Positions 12,261 through 24,360 of a stretch of DNA of 64,000 bases are shown in pieces (position 1 is the first letter of the stretch; every line of letters begins with the position of its first letter). The stretch spans positions 248,001 through 312,000 of the forward strand of contig JAKCOZ010000039.1 of the NCBI GenBank assembly GCA_022605955.1. The letters are read 5' to 3'. The notes under the pieces were generated by a model that saw only the letters and a program-made list of their open reading frames with translations, had not been told where the DNA came from and did not search any database. Both the position numbers and the translations under genes were made by a program. This DNA comes from Rallus limicola. Taxonomy: Eukaryota; Chordata; Aves; Gruiformes; Rallidae.

Positions 12261-12653
12261 GTGCTGGTAGAAAAACCCAGAGCTGTGATCAAAAAGAAAA
12301 AGAAGAAAATAATGTTTTGTTTTCATCCATTCCAGACATCCCTTTGGGTGGAAATTATTAATTGCCATGTTCCATTGTCCCGTGGAGAAGAAATTTTGGA
12401 GTTATTCCAAGTTATGGATCACCTGCTGGTTTCTGTACTGTTCTATCAACCGGTCTACCAAGTCTGTTTGACTTTTCAAATGCCCTCCAGGGGTCTGCTC
12501 CCAGACTCTGCACACCGGAACGAGGGCACCCGCTTAATGAATGTCTGCTGTTTGGAAAATAGATCAGCTGAGCTTTCTGTGGATCTTTCTCTTCACCATC
12601 CTAAAAAGAGGACATTAAATTACTACTTGAATCTCTTGTCACTTTTAAAGTAG
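12261..12653 (+). other. Unassigned 130-codon open frame with local CpG cluster
   Basis: Two plus-strand frames stay open over the same bases: 130 codons at 12261-12653, and about 66 codons at 12362-12562 in the next frame. Five CpG dinucleotides (12381, 12451, 12516, 12521, 12531) fall within about 150 bases, while the surrounding sequence has very few. A pyrimidine-rich stretch ending in CAG at 12333-12335 could be a splice acceptor. I recognise no protein family, signal peptide or repeat in either translation. It could be an old exon, a conserved non-coding element or chance. In AT-rich DNA of this length a few open frames of about 130 codons are expected by chance. Confidence 0.2.
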
Positions 12654-15600
12654 CCTGTTGCCAGAAACTGAAATCATAGATGTAAATGTGATATGTTATT
12701 TGTTACGATATTTTATTTTTCTTCTTAGTCTGGATTCTGAAGCAATTAGTCTTATTAGGTCATTACTTTAGATTTCAACCCAACTGAATAAGGAATTTAG
12801 GACTTGGTATCATCAACAGCATTATAATTATTGTAGTTTTAATGAAAGCCATTTTGTATGTCATAGTGGTTGAAAATCTGACATCACTTATGTCAATGAG
12901 GTTATTACTATTGATTTCACTGTGACCAGAATTTCACAAGTGTCTTTCATTTTGATGAGCTGAAACTAAAGTTTTAACTATTAACAAGCTTTAATAGAAG
13001 CCATAAGCTATATTCCCTTAATTTGATTCTGAAAATAGCCCACCTGAGAGGCAATAACTACTTAGCAGTATGTTGTGGCACTTCACATGAAGGAGTAAAG
13101 AACACACTGTCCATTAATATTTCAGGAAAAATAATAATTAAAAAAACCCAACCTAACTTGCTTCAAAACCTCTCTAGCATTTGTGTGATAAGATAAGGGT
13201 GAATATGCAGTTCTGGTATTAAAAAGATAAGGCTGACTACTGTTTCTACTTTATTGATTTTCATAGTTCTGGGTTGGCAGTCCTGTTAGCAGCTGTGGAG
13301 TAGAGTGAAGAAATTATTTAGCTGGGTATCACATAGCTTTTAACAAAATGTTAATATATATCTTAGATAATGTCTTTGGAATGGAATACTAAAGATCGGA
13401 CATTTTACAGACACATGTTATTATATATTTGAGAAAATAGCCAAGTACCAAAGTGTCCTATGACTCCAGACAATCTTGAAGGTCAAAAATGGTGGTCAAA
13501 CTAGCACAGAATTTGATGATCTGCATCAAAAATAATGCTGTGGCAAGTGGGATCATTTTTAAAGAGCTTTCTTTTTGGCTTCCAGACGGACAACCAGAAA
13601 AAGTTATTGGCATAAGCAAAGTGTGTGTTCCCTCCCATATGTGTAGGTGTAGAGGAACTGTAGAGTAGGTTGTATTGCTTATGGAATTGGACTGTAGTTT
13701 TTTTGACCATTCACTGATTCTGAAATGTAATGAATTGGTAATTTGAGACTGAACATCTATGAAATTGACTTTGAAATGTGAACAATGTGTAAACTCAAAA
13801 TTTGCTGCACTATGGACAGACTATATCAAGAGAAAAAAAATGAGAAGTGTTTATTTGTAGAATTGGGCTAAAGGTGCATTGTAACTATTTGAAAGTCAAA
13901 CAAAGGTAAACAACTGCAAAATGTCTGGCAGTAATTAAAGTTAAGGGCAGGGAATAATAAAATTTGTAAGGGAACTGGAATTGATACTGATATTTTTCCA
14001 ATGCTTCCATTTATGCGGTGTTTTAAAATTTGGAAACAAATAACAACAACAAAAAATGTGTTCTATATCTAAATGTAACTAAAATAATACATGCATTCAA
14101 CATATGTCAAATTTGTAATTGTGTTGATCACTATTGCTGAGTTAATTGTTGTGTACCACTACATGGAACAGTGTAGTAAAAAATACACACATTAATATTC
14201 CAGTAGTACAGAAATGTCCCATCTGGTATCAGTGCCTCATCCTTGAGTAAATATGAGTTTCTCTCCAAAAAAAAGTCACTTTTTTAATGTTACTGATCAG
14301 AACAGTGGTTTTACTTTTTTTTCTGTGTTCCATATAAATTTTGCAGTGTAAAGGTGTATGCCTTTAGAAATCTTGCATACATACATACGTTGCTATATAT
14401 TATGATGCACTTTCTGCTACAAAATGATTTTTACAGATCTGTAAGATGTGGCTCATATGGTATCTAGAATTATGCAATGAATTTATATGCAGTATTTCAT
14501 AACTGTATAATTTTCAGGGACAGAAAACTATGAAATCTCAGTATTACGGCCTACCTATGTCCCTTTCCCTGTATTCAATTAATGGGCCTGAAGTAGTAAA
14601 GTTAAAAGTTCTACTCACTCTTTTGTATCAGTTTACACTTCATTAACCTCTTCCAGAAGTCAGATAAATAAGAAAGGCCATGTCTATGTAAATCCAAAGC
14701 CAAAATCTAGGGAACTTTCTCAAGAAGATAATACATTTCTGCATATCTAGATTGGAATTTAAATATAAAGTATTTATACACCAGTATAATTTCAGTCACC
14801 ATACCATAAATATGCATTAAATGTGCCTTTGTGATCCTGCAGTTGAGAACATCAACAGCTGACTGTGCATATTTGTGTGTGCAAATAACCAGTTTGCACA
14901 CTCTTTTATGGCACTGAGACCTGCTGTGAAACATTAAAACATTCAGAAAATCTGGTATTTAAAATCATCTGCTAAATATTTTATTTTATTATAACTTAAA
15001 TTTCTTAGGAAGAGTCATAGTTAGACTTGGCAGTAAGCACCAAGCTGTGTGTGCATTACAGGATGCTTGCAGCATTCTATTTTATAATGCAAGCTCCACC
15101 TATGTAAACAAACATTGTAGAAGAAACAATATCATCTGTTTATCCTTTGTTTTGGAAATAAAACAATACACAGGCAGATGGTAGCTAAAGGACATACAAA
15201 AACATCAGATAAATGGGGCGCTTTTTTCCCATCATAGAAGAATTTTTAGATTTCAGAAATCCTTTCCAAATGCTAAGAATAGAGAACTCGTGTAAAGTAG
15301 AAAACATTGTTAAAAACATAATTAAATGCTTCTAGCCATCTTCCAGACAGGTGGAATACCATGGTGGTAAGGGAACACTGCTCAGATAGGTTACAGCATT
15401 GAACTTCTGGGGCTTCAGTAGGCTGGAGTCCATGTTCAACAGCTCACAGATGTCACCCAATTTAGTTTGAGAACAAAATTTATGGTGACTTAATTCTATG
15501 AAATAAATATCAAGGAAAGATTCACTGGGGCTAGAGGTTGCAGAGGGGAGAAAGACCTCTCCCCTCATGGGGGTGAGGGAGAAAGTTTAAGGATCTGCAG

Positions 15601-18600
15601 TTACTAGGGTCTCCAATTAGGCATTCTTTGCATAATGGGAGCTCCATCTTGTAATCCTTTTAATCATTGTATGATAGCTATAAATATTATGTGGTTTTCT
15701 TTTTTTTTTTCTTTTTTTCTGATGTATGCTAACTTTTTAAATGTTAATACATTGGAAAAGACAGAGAACTTATGTGAAATAAATTACTAGAAAAGAAAAT
15801 TAATATCACAGACTCCTAAATTACATTATTTTCCTAACCAAGATCAGGAATCGGGTATGTAAGTCCAGAAACTACATATTACAAGTGACATTTTTCCATC
15901 TTAAGTGTAGACAAGAAAATGAGAGAAAGAATGAACTAATTCCTCTGCAGACATACAAGGATTTGAAAAAAAAAAAACAACAACAAACTCATAAATTATT
16001 TTAGAGATGACAAACAAAATCTGTATCTTTACAACCTATTTTAAAACTTATTTTATTACTTGACAATTTTTTCTGTTCAAGCATAAGTATCTTGGACCTT
16101 TGGCCCCTTGGCATTAGCCCTGCATTTTGCAGCTAAGAGAACAAACAGATTTTATCTAGTTTTGAGGCACTGTTGATGATTAGAGTTACAAATAAACTAT
16201 GAGCTTAAATAATTATTTAAATCAACAATAAATAGGCCACTTCAGAAGCTGCAATGGTTGAACAGCCAACATCAGTACAAACAGTTCCTGATCTCCTCAG
16301 GAGATCTGAGAGATCCATGCCTCACTGGCTGTCTCCTCAAAGGCTGAGAGTTAGGAGTGGGAATCTGCAACACAAGGTAGTTGAATGCAGGTTTATCTAC
16401 CTTTGCCAACAGGAGCATTAGGAATCACACTGGTCAAGATCCATGTGACTGAGTGTAGATTTCTGCAGACAGACACATCTAAGCTAGGCTCCTACAGAAA
16501 GAAATGTGCACATCTCTGGTAAATTTCATAACAACCTAAAAAAAATCCAAAATTGATTAGATTAATAAAACACTAAAAAGTTTTTGTTTTTTCCTCAATA
16601 TCCTATAAAGTCGGTAATGAGTATATCAGGCATCAAGCTAGAAGGGATAAATTCTCCTCACTGGTTCTACTCTGTCTTATTTTTCTCCAGGGCTGAGACA
16701 TGTCCTTCAAGGATATTGGGAAGCAGAGACTGTAATAAAGCTTCAAAACCTCAAATGGTTAATAAAAGGGAGTCATAAGTTTCCTTTAACATGCAGCTAA
16801 AGCAGGTAATGCTGCTAACCTCCTAAAACAAAATGCATGGGAGAAGAAGGCTCAAAAGTGCAGCTAGGAAAATATTAGCAGTTTAACCTAAGTCCACCAA
16901 ACATGCATATTTTTGGATTCAGAACTTGTATGGCTGCAAGACATTTTTCTTACTGACTATCCCTGGATTTCATGGGAAGGCACTATAGCGGTCAGATTGT
17001 GCCCCCAGCTAATCAAAATCCTAACCAGTGCAATGAGCACATGGTCAGCATTTTCTCTACCAACATCAAAGGAAATAGCATTAGGCCCATATTATATACA
17101 GTTTAATGGACTTCTTTGTGTAGTGCTTGGAAGGCAGGAGTGACATGTCTTTGAACATAATTTATTGTTCATAAACGTATTCATGTTTGGAGGCTCAGAC
17201 AGAGTAATTTGCAGCTAACCAGCTCTAACACTACTGCCAAGAAAATGATCAAAACAATAAAATTGGCATTGTTACAGAGATTTGGATTGTATAAGATTAG
17301 GAATGTAGAAGGAAATTTACTGCTTTGTGGGGAGGTCAGAAGCATTGAAGGCTTGTAGACTACCTACGCCCCACTTTAGCTACTGCCTTTTTGTAGGCCA
17401 TTTGCTGACTGGCAGCATATTAAGTGTGACTTTTATTCTGAAACCTAATGTTAGGATAGGGAGTTTCCATAATTTCCTCTAATTTCTGTAAGGCTTTTAA
17501 AGGCATTCAGTAACATGCAGGACCAGACTAACATCGTTATTAAATCCTTTTTGTGATCTGGGGTCAAAGTCCACTTTGGCCTTTCACAATGGTGTTTGGT
17601 TGTGGGTTTTTTTCTGTAATCATCTTTCTAAATAAAGGTGCAGTATAGCAGAATTCTGTGGACTACTCTGTATGTGGGTTGCGAATTCCCATTTCAGCTG
17701 AACTGTGTTGCCTCTTGGAAAGTTTGGAAGGAGGAATATTTTAATGAGGCAGGGGTTTGCTTATTAAATAAAAATCACAGAACATCTATCATTTGGTAAA
17801 AAACTCAACCCAACACAACAAAAACATTACTGGCTGCATATCTGAGAGGTAGGTCACTCTAAGCCAAATTTCAAGCTCCCTTGCTACTGGTTTACTTATC
17901 GAATAGAAAAGCAAATACTGCGATGAGGGTATATCCTTAAAGTCTTGCTTTCAGCAAGAAAAGACTAACTCCACATGAGAGTGTCTGTTCATGTGGGTGG
18001 GAATTTTTTAAGTAGGTTGCATGCCTACATTACAAACAAGGGTGTGCCCACAGGGAAAGACTGCTATCTAGGGCAGCACCTGGCTGATCTGAGCTGGATC
18101 ATCATGAAGCACAGTGCTCCAGGGGTATAAACACTGATAGCACATTGATGTGAGGGGGATCTTCTACATCGGAAGTAATTTCTAGAAAAGCTGTAGAAAC
18201 TAAATGGGAATTGGAACAAAGAAATAAAATTAAATAAAAATAAAATTTTACATGCTAGTGTTTTAAAGTGTTTGTATTTCCTATGAGGAAGGATTGCTAG
18301 TTTTAAGGAGTCATTTCAAAGCTCTCCAGGTGAGATGTTTTGTTAATGAATGTCTTAATGGCAACAATGGGAATGGTTACCATGTATTTTTTCCCCTTAA
18401 AACACCCAACATTGGCTATTAAATGTGTCCTGGAAATATGTTTTCTATGTATACCTCCATAATTTACTTTTATATATAGGCACAAACATGGGAAAAGAAT
18501 CCTCATAATAATTCTCTCTGGGGACTGGAATTATTAAAAAACCCCAAACCGTAATATAAAAATAGAAGAATATGATGTTGCTGTAAGTCACAAGTAGATG

Positions 18601-18940
18601 TAAATAGAACATACTGTTGTTATGTTATATATGTTATTCTGTTCTCCTCCCATTTCCCACTCCTCCCTTAAAAAAAAAAAATAAAAGAAGTAAAATAAGG
18701 ACATATTGTCACTGGAAACATTGCTGTCACCACTGTGAATTGCCAACACAGGAGAAACAACTAACCACAAATTTTTAGCAAGTAGGGAGAAAGAATTGTA
18801 AAGAGAGAGTGTCTGGGAAAGATATATAGCAGAATATTTTCTATACGTGGGTAATAATTCCCTAGTTTAAAACCTTTTGCTATATGATTATCAAAGCCAT
18901 AGAGTCTTAAATAATATTGGACAGCTACATCTATGTGCAG

Positions 18941-20170
18941 TCCAGTACTCCAAGGATGCCAAATCCCTTCCCATCATCTACCAGCAGTCCTGGCAGACTG
19001 GGGAAGTTCCACTAGACTGGAGGCTGACAGATGTTACATCCATATAGAGGAAGGGTCAGAGAGAGGATCCAGGGAACTGCAGACCTGTCAGTCTGACCTC
19101 AGTCCCAGGAAAGATCACGAAGAGGGTCATCTTGAGAGCTATCATGCAGCACATGTGTGATGTCCAGGGAATGAAGCCTTGTCAACGTGGGTTTACAAAT
19201 GGTAGATCCTGTCAAACTAACCTGATCACCTTCTATGACAAAGTGACCAGCTCAGTGTACTAGGGAAAGGCTGTACTTCTGCTAAGCCTTTGACACCATT
19301 TCTCACATCATTCTGATCAAGAAGCTGGCTGCCACTGGCCTGGACAGGTGGACCCACAGCTGGGTTAAAAACTGCCTGGATGGGTGGGCCCCAAAGAGTG
19401 GTGGTAAATGGCTCAAAATCCAGCTGGAGACCGGTCACAAGTTGTGTCCCCCAGGTTCAGTCCTGGGTCCAGTTCTGTTCAATATCTTTATCAATGACCT
19501 CGATGAAGAAATTGAATGCTCTCTCAGTAAGTTTTTGGATCACACTAAACTGGGAGGAAGTGTCTATTTTCTTGAGGGTAGGGAGGCTCTTCAGAGGGAC
19601 CTGAATAGACTGGACCAATGGGCTAAAACCAACGGGATGAGGTTCAACAATGCCAAATGCAGAGTCCTGCACCTGGGACATAACTCCATGCAGGGCTACA
19701 AGCTTGGGGAAGACTGGCTAGACAGCTGCCAGGCTGAGAAGGACCTGGGGGTGTTGGTTGACTGCTGACTGAATATGAGTCAGCAGTGTGCCCAGGTGGC
19801 CAAGGCTGCCAACAGCATCCTGGCTTGAATCAGAAATAGTGTGGCCAGTAGGTCTACGGAGGTGATTGTTCACCTGTACAGTTCTGGGCACCTCACTACA
19901 AGGAGAACATCAAATGTCAGGTGATAGGACAAGGGGAAAAGACATTAAGCTGCACTGGGGCAGGTTCAGATTAGATTTTAGGAAAAGTTCTTCACTGAAA
20001 GAACTGTCAGGATGTGGAACAGGCTGCCCAGGGAGGTGGTTGAGTCACCAGCCCTGGATGTGTTTAAAAAATGGGTAGATGAGGTTAGTGTTGTGGTTTA
20101 GTAAAGGACAGGTGCAGTTGGACTCGATGATCTTAAAGTTCTTTTCTATCCTAGTCATTCTGTGATTTCA
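18941..20170 (+). mobile_element. CR1 LINE, 5' truncated with internal deletion
   Basis: The sequence enters CR1 ORF2 near the coding region for PIIYQQSWQTGEVP-like residues and the GNCRPVSLTS-like block (about 18975-19100). It continues through a degraded motif A and the motif B region to motif C, then to the terminal octamer TCATTCTGTG near 20155. At about 19915 the text jumps from the region coding for the FWAPHYK-like peptide straight into the 3' UTR (gataggacaagg), so about 300 bases usual in CR1 are missing. The exact left boundary is uncertain by some tens of bases. Confidence 0.9.
19442..19768 (+). pseudogene. CR1 ORF2 remnant: RT motifs B and C, inactive
   Basis: An open stretch of 108 codons that includes [19 protein letters not shown] (motif B and the following helix, residues 3-21), and motif C altered to FLDH (residues 36-39) from FADD. 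The usual C-terminal block ends in [10 protein letters not shown] before a TGA. The first methionine is internal to ORF2 and has no meaning as a start. Loss of the second motif-C aspartate alone would inactivate the enzyme. Confidence 0.88.
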
Positions 20171-22670
20171 ACCTGTGGGATGTTAAAAAGTAGAGTAGTT
20201 ATTGCACTGGGGGCTTTTCACTTTCACATTCTCATATTCCATACTTGGAAACTTTAAGAAGTGCCAAGAAAACATTTTAAAAAGAGATTATTCTTTTCTC
20301 TCAGGCTGACATTTATATTACATAGGGAAGACAACTGTCTTAATAGAGATTTTACAGATTGTTGCAGGCTATATCAATTGTTGGATCATCCTCCTGTAAA
20401 ATTTCTTTAATATCTCGGGAACATAATTTAAAATGGCACCTCCTCTGTCTTTTACAAGGATAGCTTCGGAAAGAAAATAAGTAGCCCTGGCTTTGATAGT
20501 CTGTTCCTAACTCTTGCAAATCCCATCTTTTTCCGCTTTGTTGTTGTCTGTTGGCACCATCCTGCAAAACTACAATTTAACAAGATCCCTTTTTTGAGGT
20601 TTGCCCCAAAGTAGGTATTTACCTCTCTTCTACATTCTCCGAACACTCCTTAATCATTAATAAAGTTATTGGGTAGAAGAATACTATAGTTTTTAATGAA
20701 GAAACCCCAGGATCCAAAGGAAGAGATTGCAACTGTGCCAATGAGCAGTTCTACATCCAACAGATCATGTAATTGCTAGAAAAAAAAATCCATACATTTA
20801 GTTAGGTATGTTTTCTTTGTGAAGAAATATCAAACAACACATATATCTTATCATATTAATACAAACTCTCAAACTTAAAAGGACAAACTGGTCAACTATT
20901 ACTGCAGGTATTTGATTATATTTCCTCTTCTTCCTACAAAATAAATTTTCTCTGTACAAGGTTAAATTTTAGGAGGTAAAAGTATTTTCTATTAATATTG
21001 TAAAAAAAAAAAAAAAGTGAATTGGTTTTAACTCTCAAGGATTTCTGTAAACATCTATTGATTAAATTCAATATCTGTGGCTATGAAAAAAACCCAATAA
21101 TACTGCAAATAAAAAGCCCAGGAAACATAACACTGGTAGTTTCAACAAAACCAACATTTCAGTAGATAAGCCTTTTTGGAGGGGAAACAAGAGTTCTGTT
21201 TTTGAAGGGTACTTATTAAGTACTCTTTTTGTTATCTTTGCTTTATGAAAATTAAATACTAGACTTCCAGAAGTCAAAGTGAAGATTATTTAAATATTTG
21301 AATGAGTATTAAAATTCACAGTAATCTGCTGAAGTATAACATACATATTTTTGAATAATACAAAATACATTTTTTGTAGTAGAAGATTCAACAGATACTG
21401 TTCTTTTTAAAGGAGGTTTTTCAAAATGATCTTTTATTGTTATGCATTATGATAATAACTTTTGAAACAGTGACAATTCGGGGCTAGGTTGTTAGCTGGA
21501 TTACATCCGATGCAAGACCATAAAGAAGAGAAATGGTTCTGTAAACTGTTGTAAAAATAATGCAGGTGTATGTGAACAGACTACATCTTTTTGCTTCTTA
21601 CAGCTGACTCAGGGGATAGTAAGGGTCTTAACTTTAGGCCTCTTTCCTTCACTTCACTCTCTTGCTAGTACAGCTGAGAAAGTGTGAAGACAACACTATA
21701 TAGCACAAGTAAATTGCTCTTTTCTTCCACTGGGTATAAGAAGGAGCTGAGAAAAAAGGGAATTGCATTTCTTTGGTTTTCTTAGCTGCTGTAGTTTTCA
21801 CACTCCTCATTGTTTTGTTCTGTAATTCAAAATCAGAATTTGACCCTCAGTGAGTTGCTGGATGAAGTTAATTAATTCAATTGATACTAGAGGCATTCAG
21901 AATCAGGCTTTCTAGATGCAGCTGAAACTGGTTTTGGTAGTTCATACATGCAGAAAAAGTCAGCCACAGTTCCTCATCTCAGCTTGTCCCTCAGGCACCT
22001 AGCAGTTTCTGATGCAGAAGGCTTCCTTCAAACAAGGGCCTAGGGTTTTATATGACTATGATAACTACAGCGAAGATTTTGCCATTAAGCCAAGCTGAAT
22101 TTTTTGGAACATGTTGCTGAACTCTATTTATTTTCTTCTTTTCACTATACTGGTGCCAAGCCAGGCTTGGGTACTCCATATCAGGACAAATGCTCGTCTG
22201 TCCCTTTGCATTTCACCTGGCACTTCTTCCCCAAAGTTAATTTCTTGTCTCTGTGTAGATTGGCTTGTTTTCTTCAGTTACATGGCTGCTTTGTGCTGGC
22301 TGACTTTGCAATAGTCTCTCTTTTGTTTGCATAAAACTCTCATGATTTCATGAAAGAATGCAGTACTACAAGTCTTAGCCTCCAGTTAAGATGAGCTGCT
22401 ATCTCTACTGCAGCTTTTTGAAGACTTCTTCCCAGGGCCATTCTATTTTAAACTTAATTAGATGCTTCAGCTTAGTTTTAAAAAAAGATTCTAGAAAAAT
22501 GATGATTGGGAGACTGGCAGGTGTAGTGTGGCACAGTGTCAGGAGGCAACAAAGATTTCTGTGTTAAAGTAGCTATTTAGGTCCCTAATGACATTATGGC
22601 AGAGAATGAGTCAAACAGCATTTTACCTAGTGATAGTTCTGACTTTGTCTTTCTAAGTAATAATATATTT

Positions 22671-22718
22671 TAAAAAACCAAACCAAACCAAACAAACAAC
22701 CCCACACACACAAAACCA
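22671..22718. repeat. A-rich (CCAAA)n / (CA)n simple repeat
   Basis: Short compound tract of CCAAA, CAAA and CA units. Confidence 0.7.
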
Positions 22719-23988
22719 GTACAAATATATAAAATATAATAAAAAAATAATGAAGAGGGGTAACCCTCCACAAATTGTTGCCAGTCATAAAAGTTTCCTT
22801 GCAGAAATGTCATCTATCTTGGATATGCTGTCCTTTTGCACAAAGACAGCTCTGCAGAGGGGTGTAAATCTCAAGTGCCCCATTTGTAAGAACTGGGTCA
22901 TACCCATTTTAATTTGTGAGTGTGAAGCTAGAAGAGTAATGGTAACTTGAGTTTAGCGAGTATCTACTGAGATTAGGGCTGCAGTTTACAAATGCACCTG
23001 ACAATTCTGAGAATCCAACTTGAGAAACCTTAAAGGACTTGATGTTCTGAAAGAACAGATTATTCAGAAAGTGAAAAATAAACCTAACACTTTATCCCCA
23101 GCTAAGTATGCACAGATACCTATACCAGAGAGATCACTTTTGAAAATTACAACACTGCAGTTAAATTTTACTTGGCTTGGGCACTGACAATAGATTGATC
23201 AAAATTGGCCAGTGTTTCTGTCCTGCATGCAAAGGGGACAGAACGGCTTTGGAAAACACAAAGCACATAACATCTGCCAGAAGAAAAAGCTTGTCCTGAT
23301 TTGCTTCATTTTGATTTATGAGAGGAAAAATAAACTGTCTTGGTAAGACCACAGCATATATTTCCAGTTCAGGTTTATGTCAGGAAATTAAGTCATATTT
23401 GCAGAGTTTACCACCTCTTCATCTAGGAAATCCCAACCTGCTTTTATAGCAACATCTATACTTAGATTTTTGCTTTCATTTGGGAACAAGGGCCTTCTTT
23501 CTTAGTCTTACTTTTTAAAACAGTAATGACTTCCTTAGTATTCAAATTCACTCATTTTTCTGCTAACACTAATTTTTATTTCTAACCTCCAGTGTTACTT
23601 CTCAGACTGTCAATATCTCTCCCTAAACCTAAATTTTCTGTCTGAAGCTGTGTATTGATGACCTACATTTTTTTCAGTAGACCATCCCATCAATATACTT
23701 CAAGTGTGATAATCATGGAAGAGCTTATGACATCTGTTTTCTATCAACGCAGTTCCAAGTTGTTCTTTCTACTGTTTAATTCTAACTTTGTGTGGTTTTG
23801 TTGGGCTTTTTTAAAGGAAACTCCCACCCTGTTTGAAGTATTATTACTCAACTGAAGTTCAGTTTCAAAGTTTTATTTTTAAATATTCACATTAAATAAA
23901 GATAACGCTAAAAAACACTTAAAGTTAACATAATTGGCTAAGAAGAATTCTTGTTTTTCTTGATGACAATGAAGCTAACAAAGACTTT

Positions 23989-23999
23989 CCCCCCCCCCC
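23989..23999. repeat. Poly-C homopolymer (11 C)
   Basis: Eleven consecutive C, notable in AT-rich surroundings and error-prone in sequencing. Confidence 0.8.
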
Positions 24000-24147
24000 A
24001 TATTAGCTACAGCAGAGAATGATTTCACCTATTAAAACTAGTATTTAATCTATATCTTCTAACAGCCATTTATTTTCTTCCTGGTCTAAGAAATGATTAA
24101 TTTATTTCATTGACTAATTTAATGGTCATCATTGCAGGCTTTGGACC

Positions 24148-24313
24148 TCATAGAATCATAGAATCATACAATATGCTGAGCTGGAAGGGACCCATAAGAA
24201 CTAAGTCCAGCTCCTGGCTCCACACAGGACCACCCAAGTCTGAGCATGGGACTGAGTGCATCGTCCAGACACTTCTTGAACTTAGTCAAGCTCAGTGCTG
24301 TGACCACTGACCT
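24148..24313 (-). mobile_element. CR1 LINE, short 3' fragment
   Basis: On the plus strand it opens with repeated CATAGAAT octamers, followed by a GCTGGAAGGGACCCA motif. This is the reverse complement of a CR1 3' end. Only about 165 bases of 3' UTR are present, so the copy is severely 5' truncated. The text after the octamers (a CTCCTGGCTCCACACAGGAC block) differs from the other copies in this window, which suggests another CR1 subfamily. Confidence 0.88.
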
Positions 24314-24341
24314 CAAAGTATGACCTCTGAAGCACAATTAC

Positions 24342-24360
24342 TTTTTTTTTTTTTTTTTTT
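24342..24360. repeat. Poly-T run (19 T)
   Basis: Homopolymer about 30 bases beyond the internal end of the adjacent minus-strand CR1 fragment. CR1 elements have no poly(A) tail, so this is an independent simple repeat. Confidence 0.85.

Larger units (their letters stand above)
11101..18940. other. Long AT-rich stretch, no confident gene
   Basis: Nearly 8 kb with no recognised transposon. It begins with a TA-rich low-complexity block at 11190-11330 and a (TG)n tract at 11503-11520. It contains a small CpG cluster at 12381-12532 (see findings) and poly-T or poly-A tracts near 15698-15719, 15967-15978 and 18669-18681. Open frames are otherwise short and without known motifs. Confidence 0.5.
20171..24147. 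other. AT-rich stretch, no gene seen
   Basis: About 4 kb without recognised genes or transposons. It includes an A-run at 21001-21015, a (CAAA)n/(CA)n patch at 22671-22718 and a run of 11 C at 23989-23999. A 66-codon frame at 22750-22950 contains a CPIC motif, but it is a single pair and no zinc-finger spacing follows. Confidence 0.55.

Noticed and set aside
22750..22950. CPIC motif suggesting a RING or zinc-finger exon
   Set aside because: Only one CxxC pair, with the following cysteines at unsuitable spacing and the frame ending soon after.
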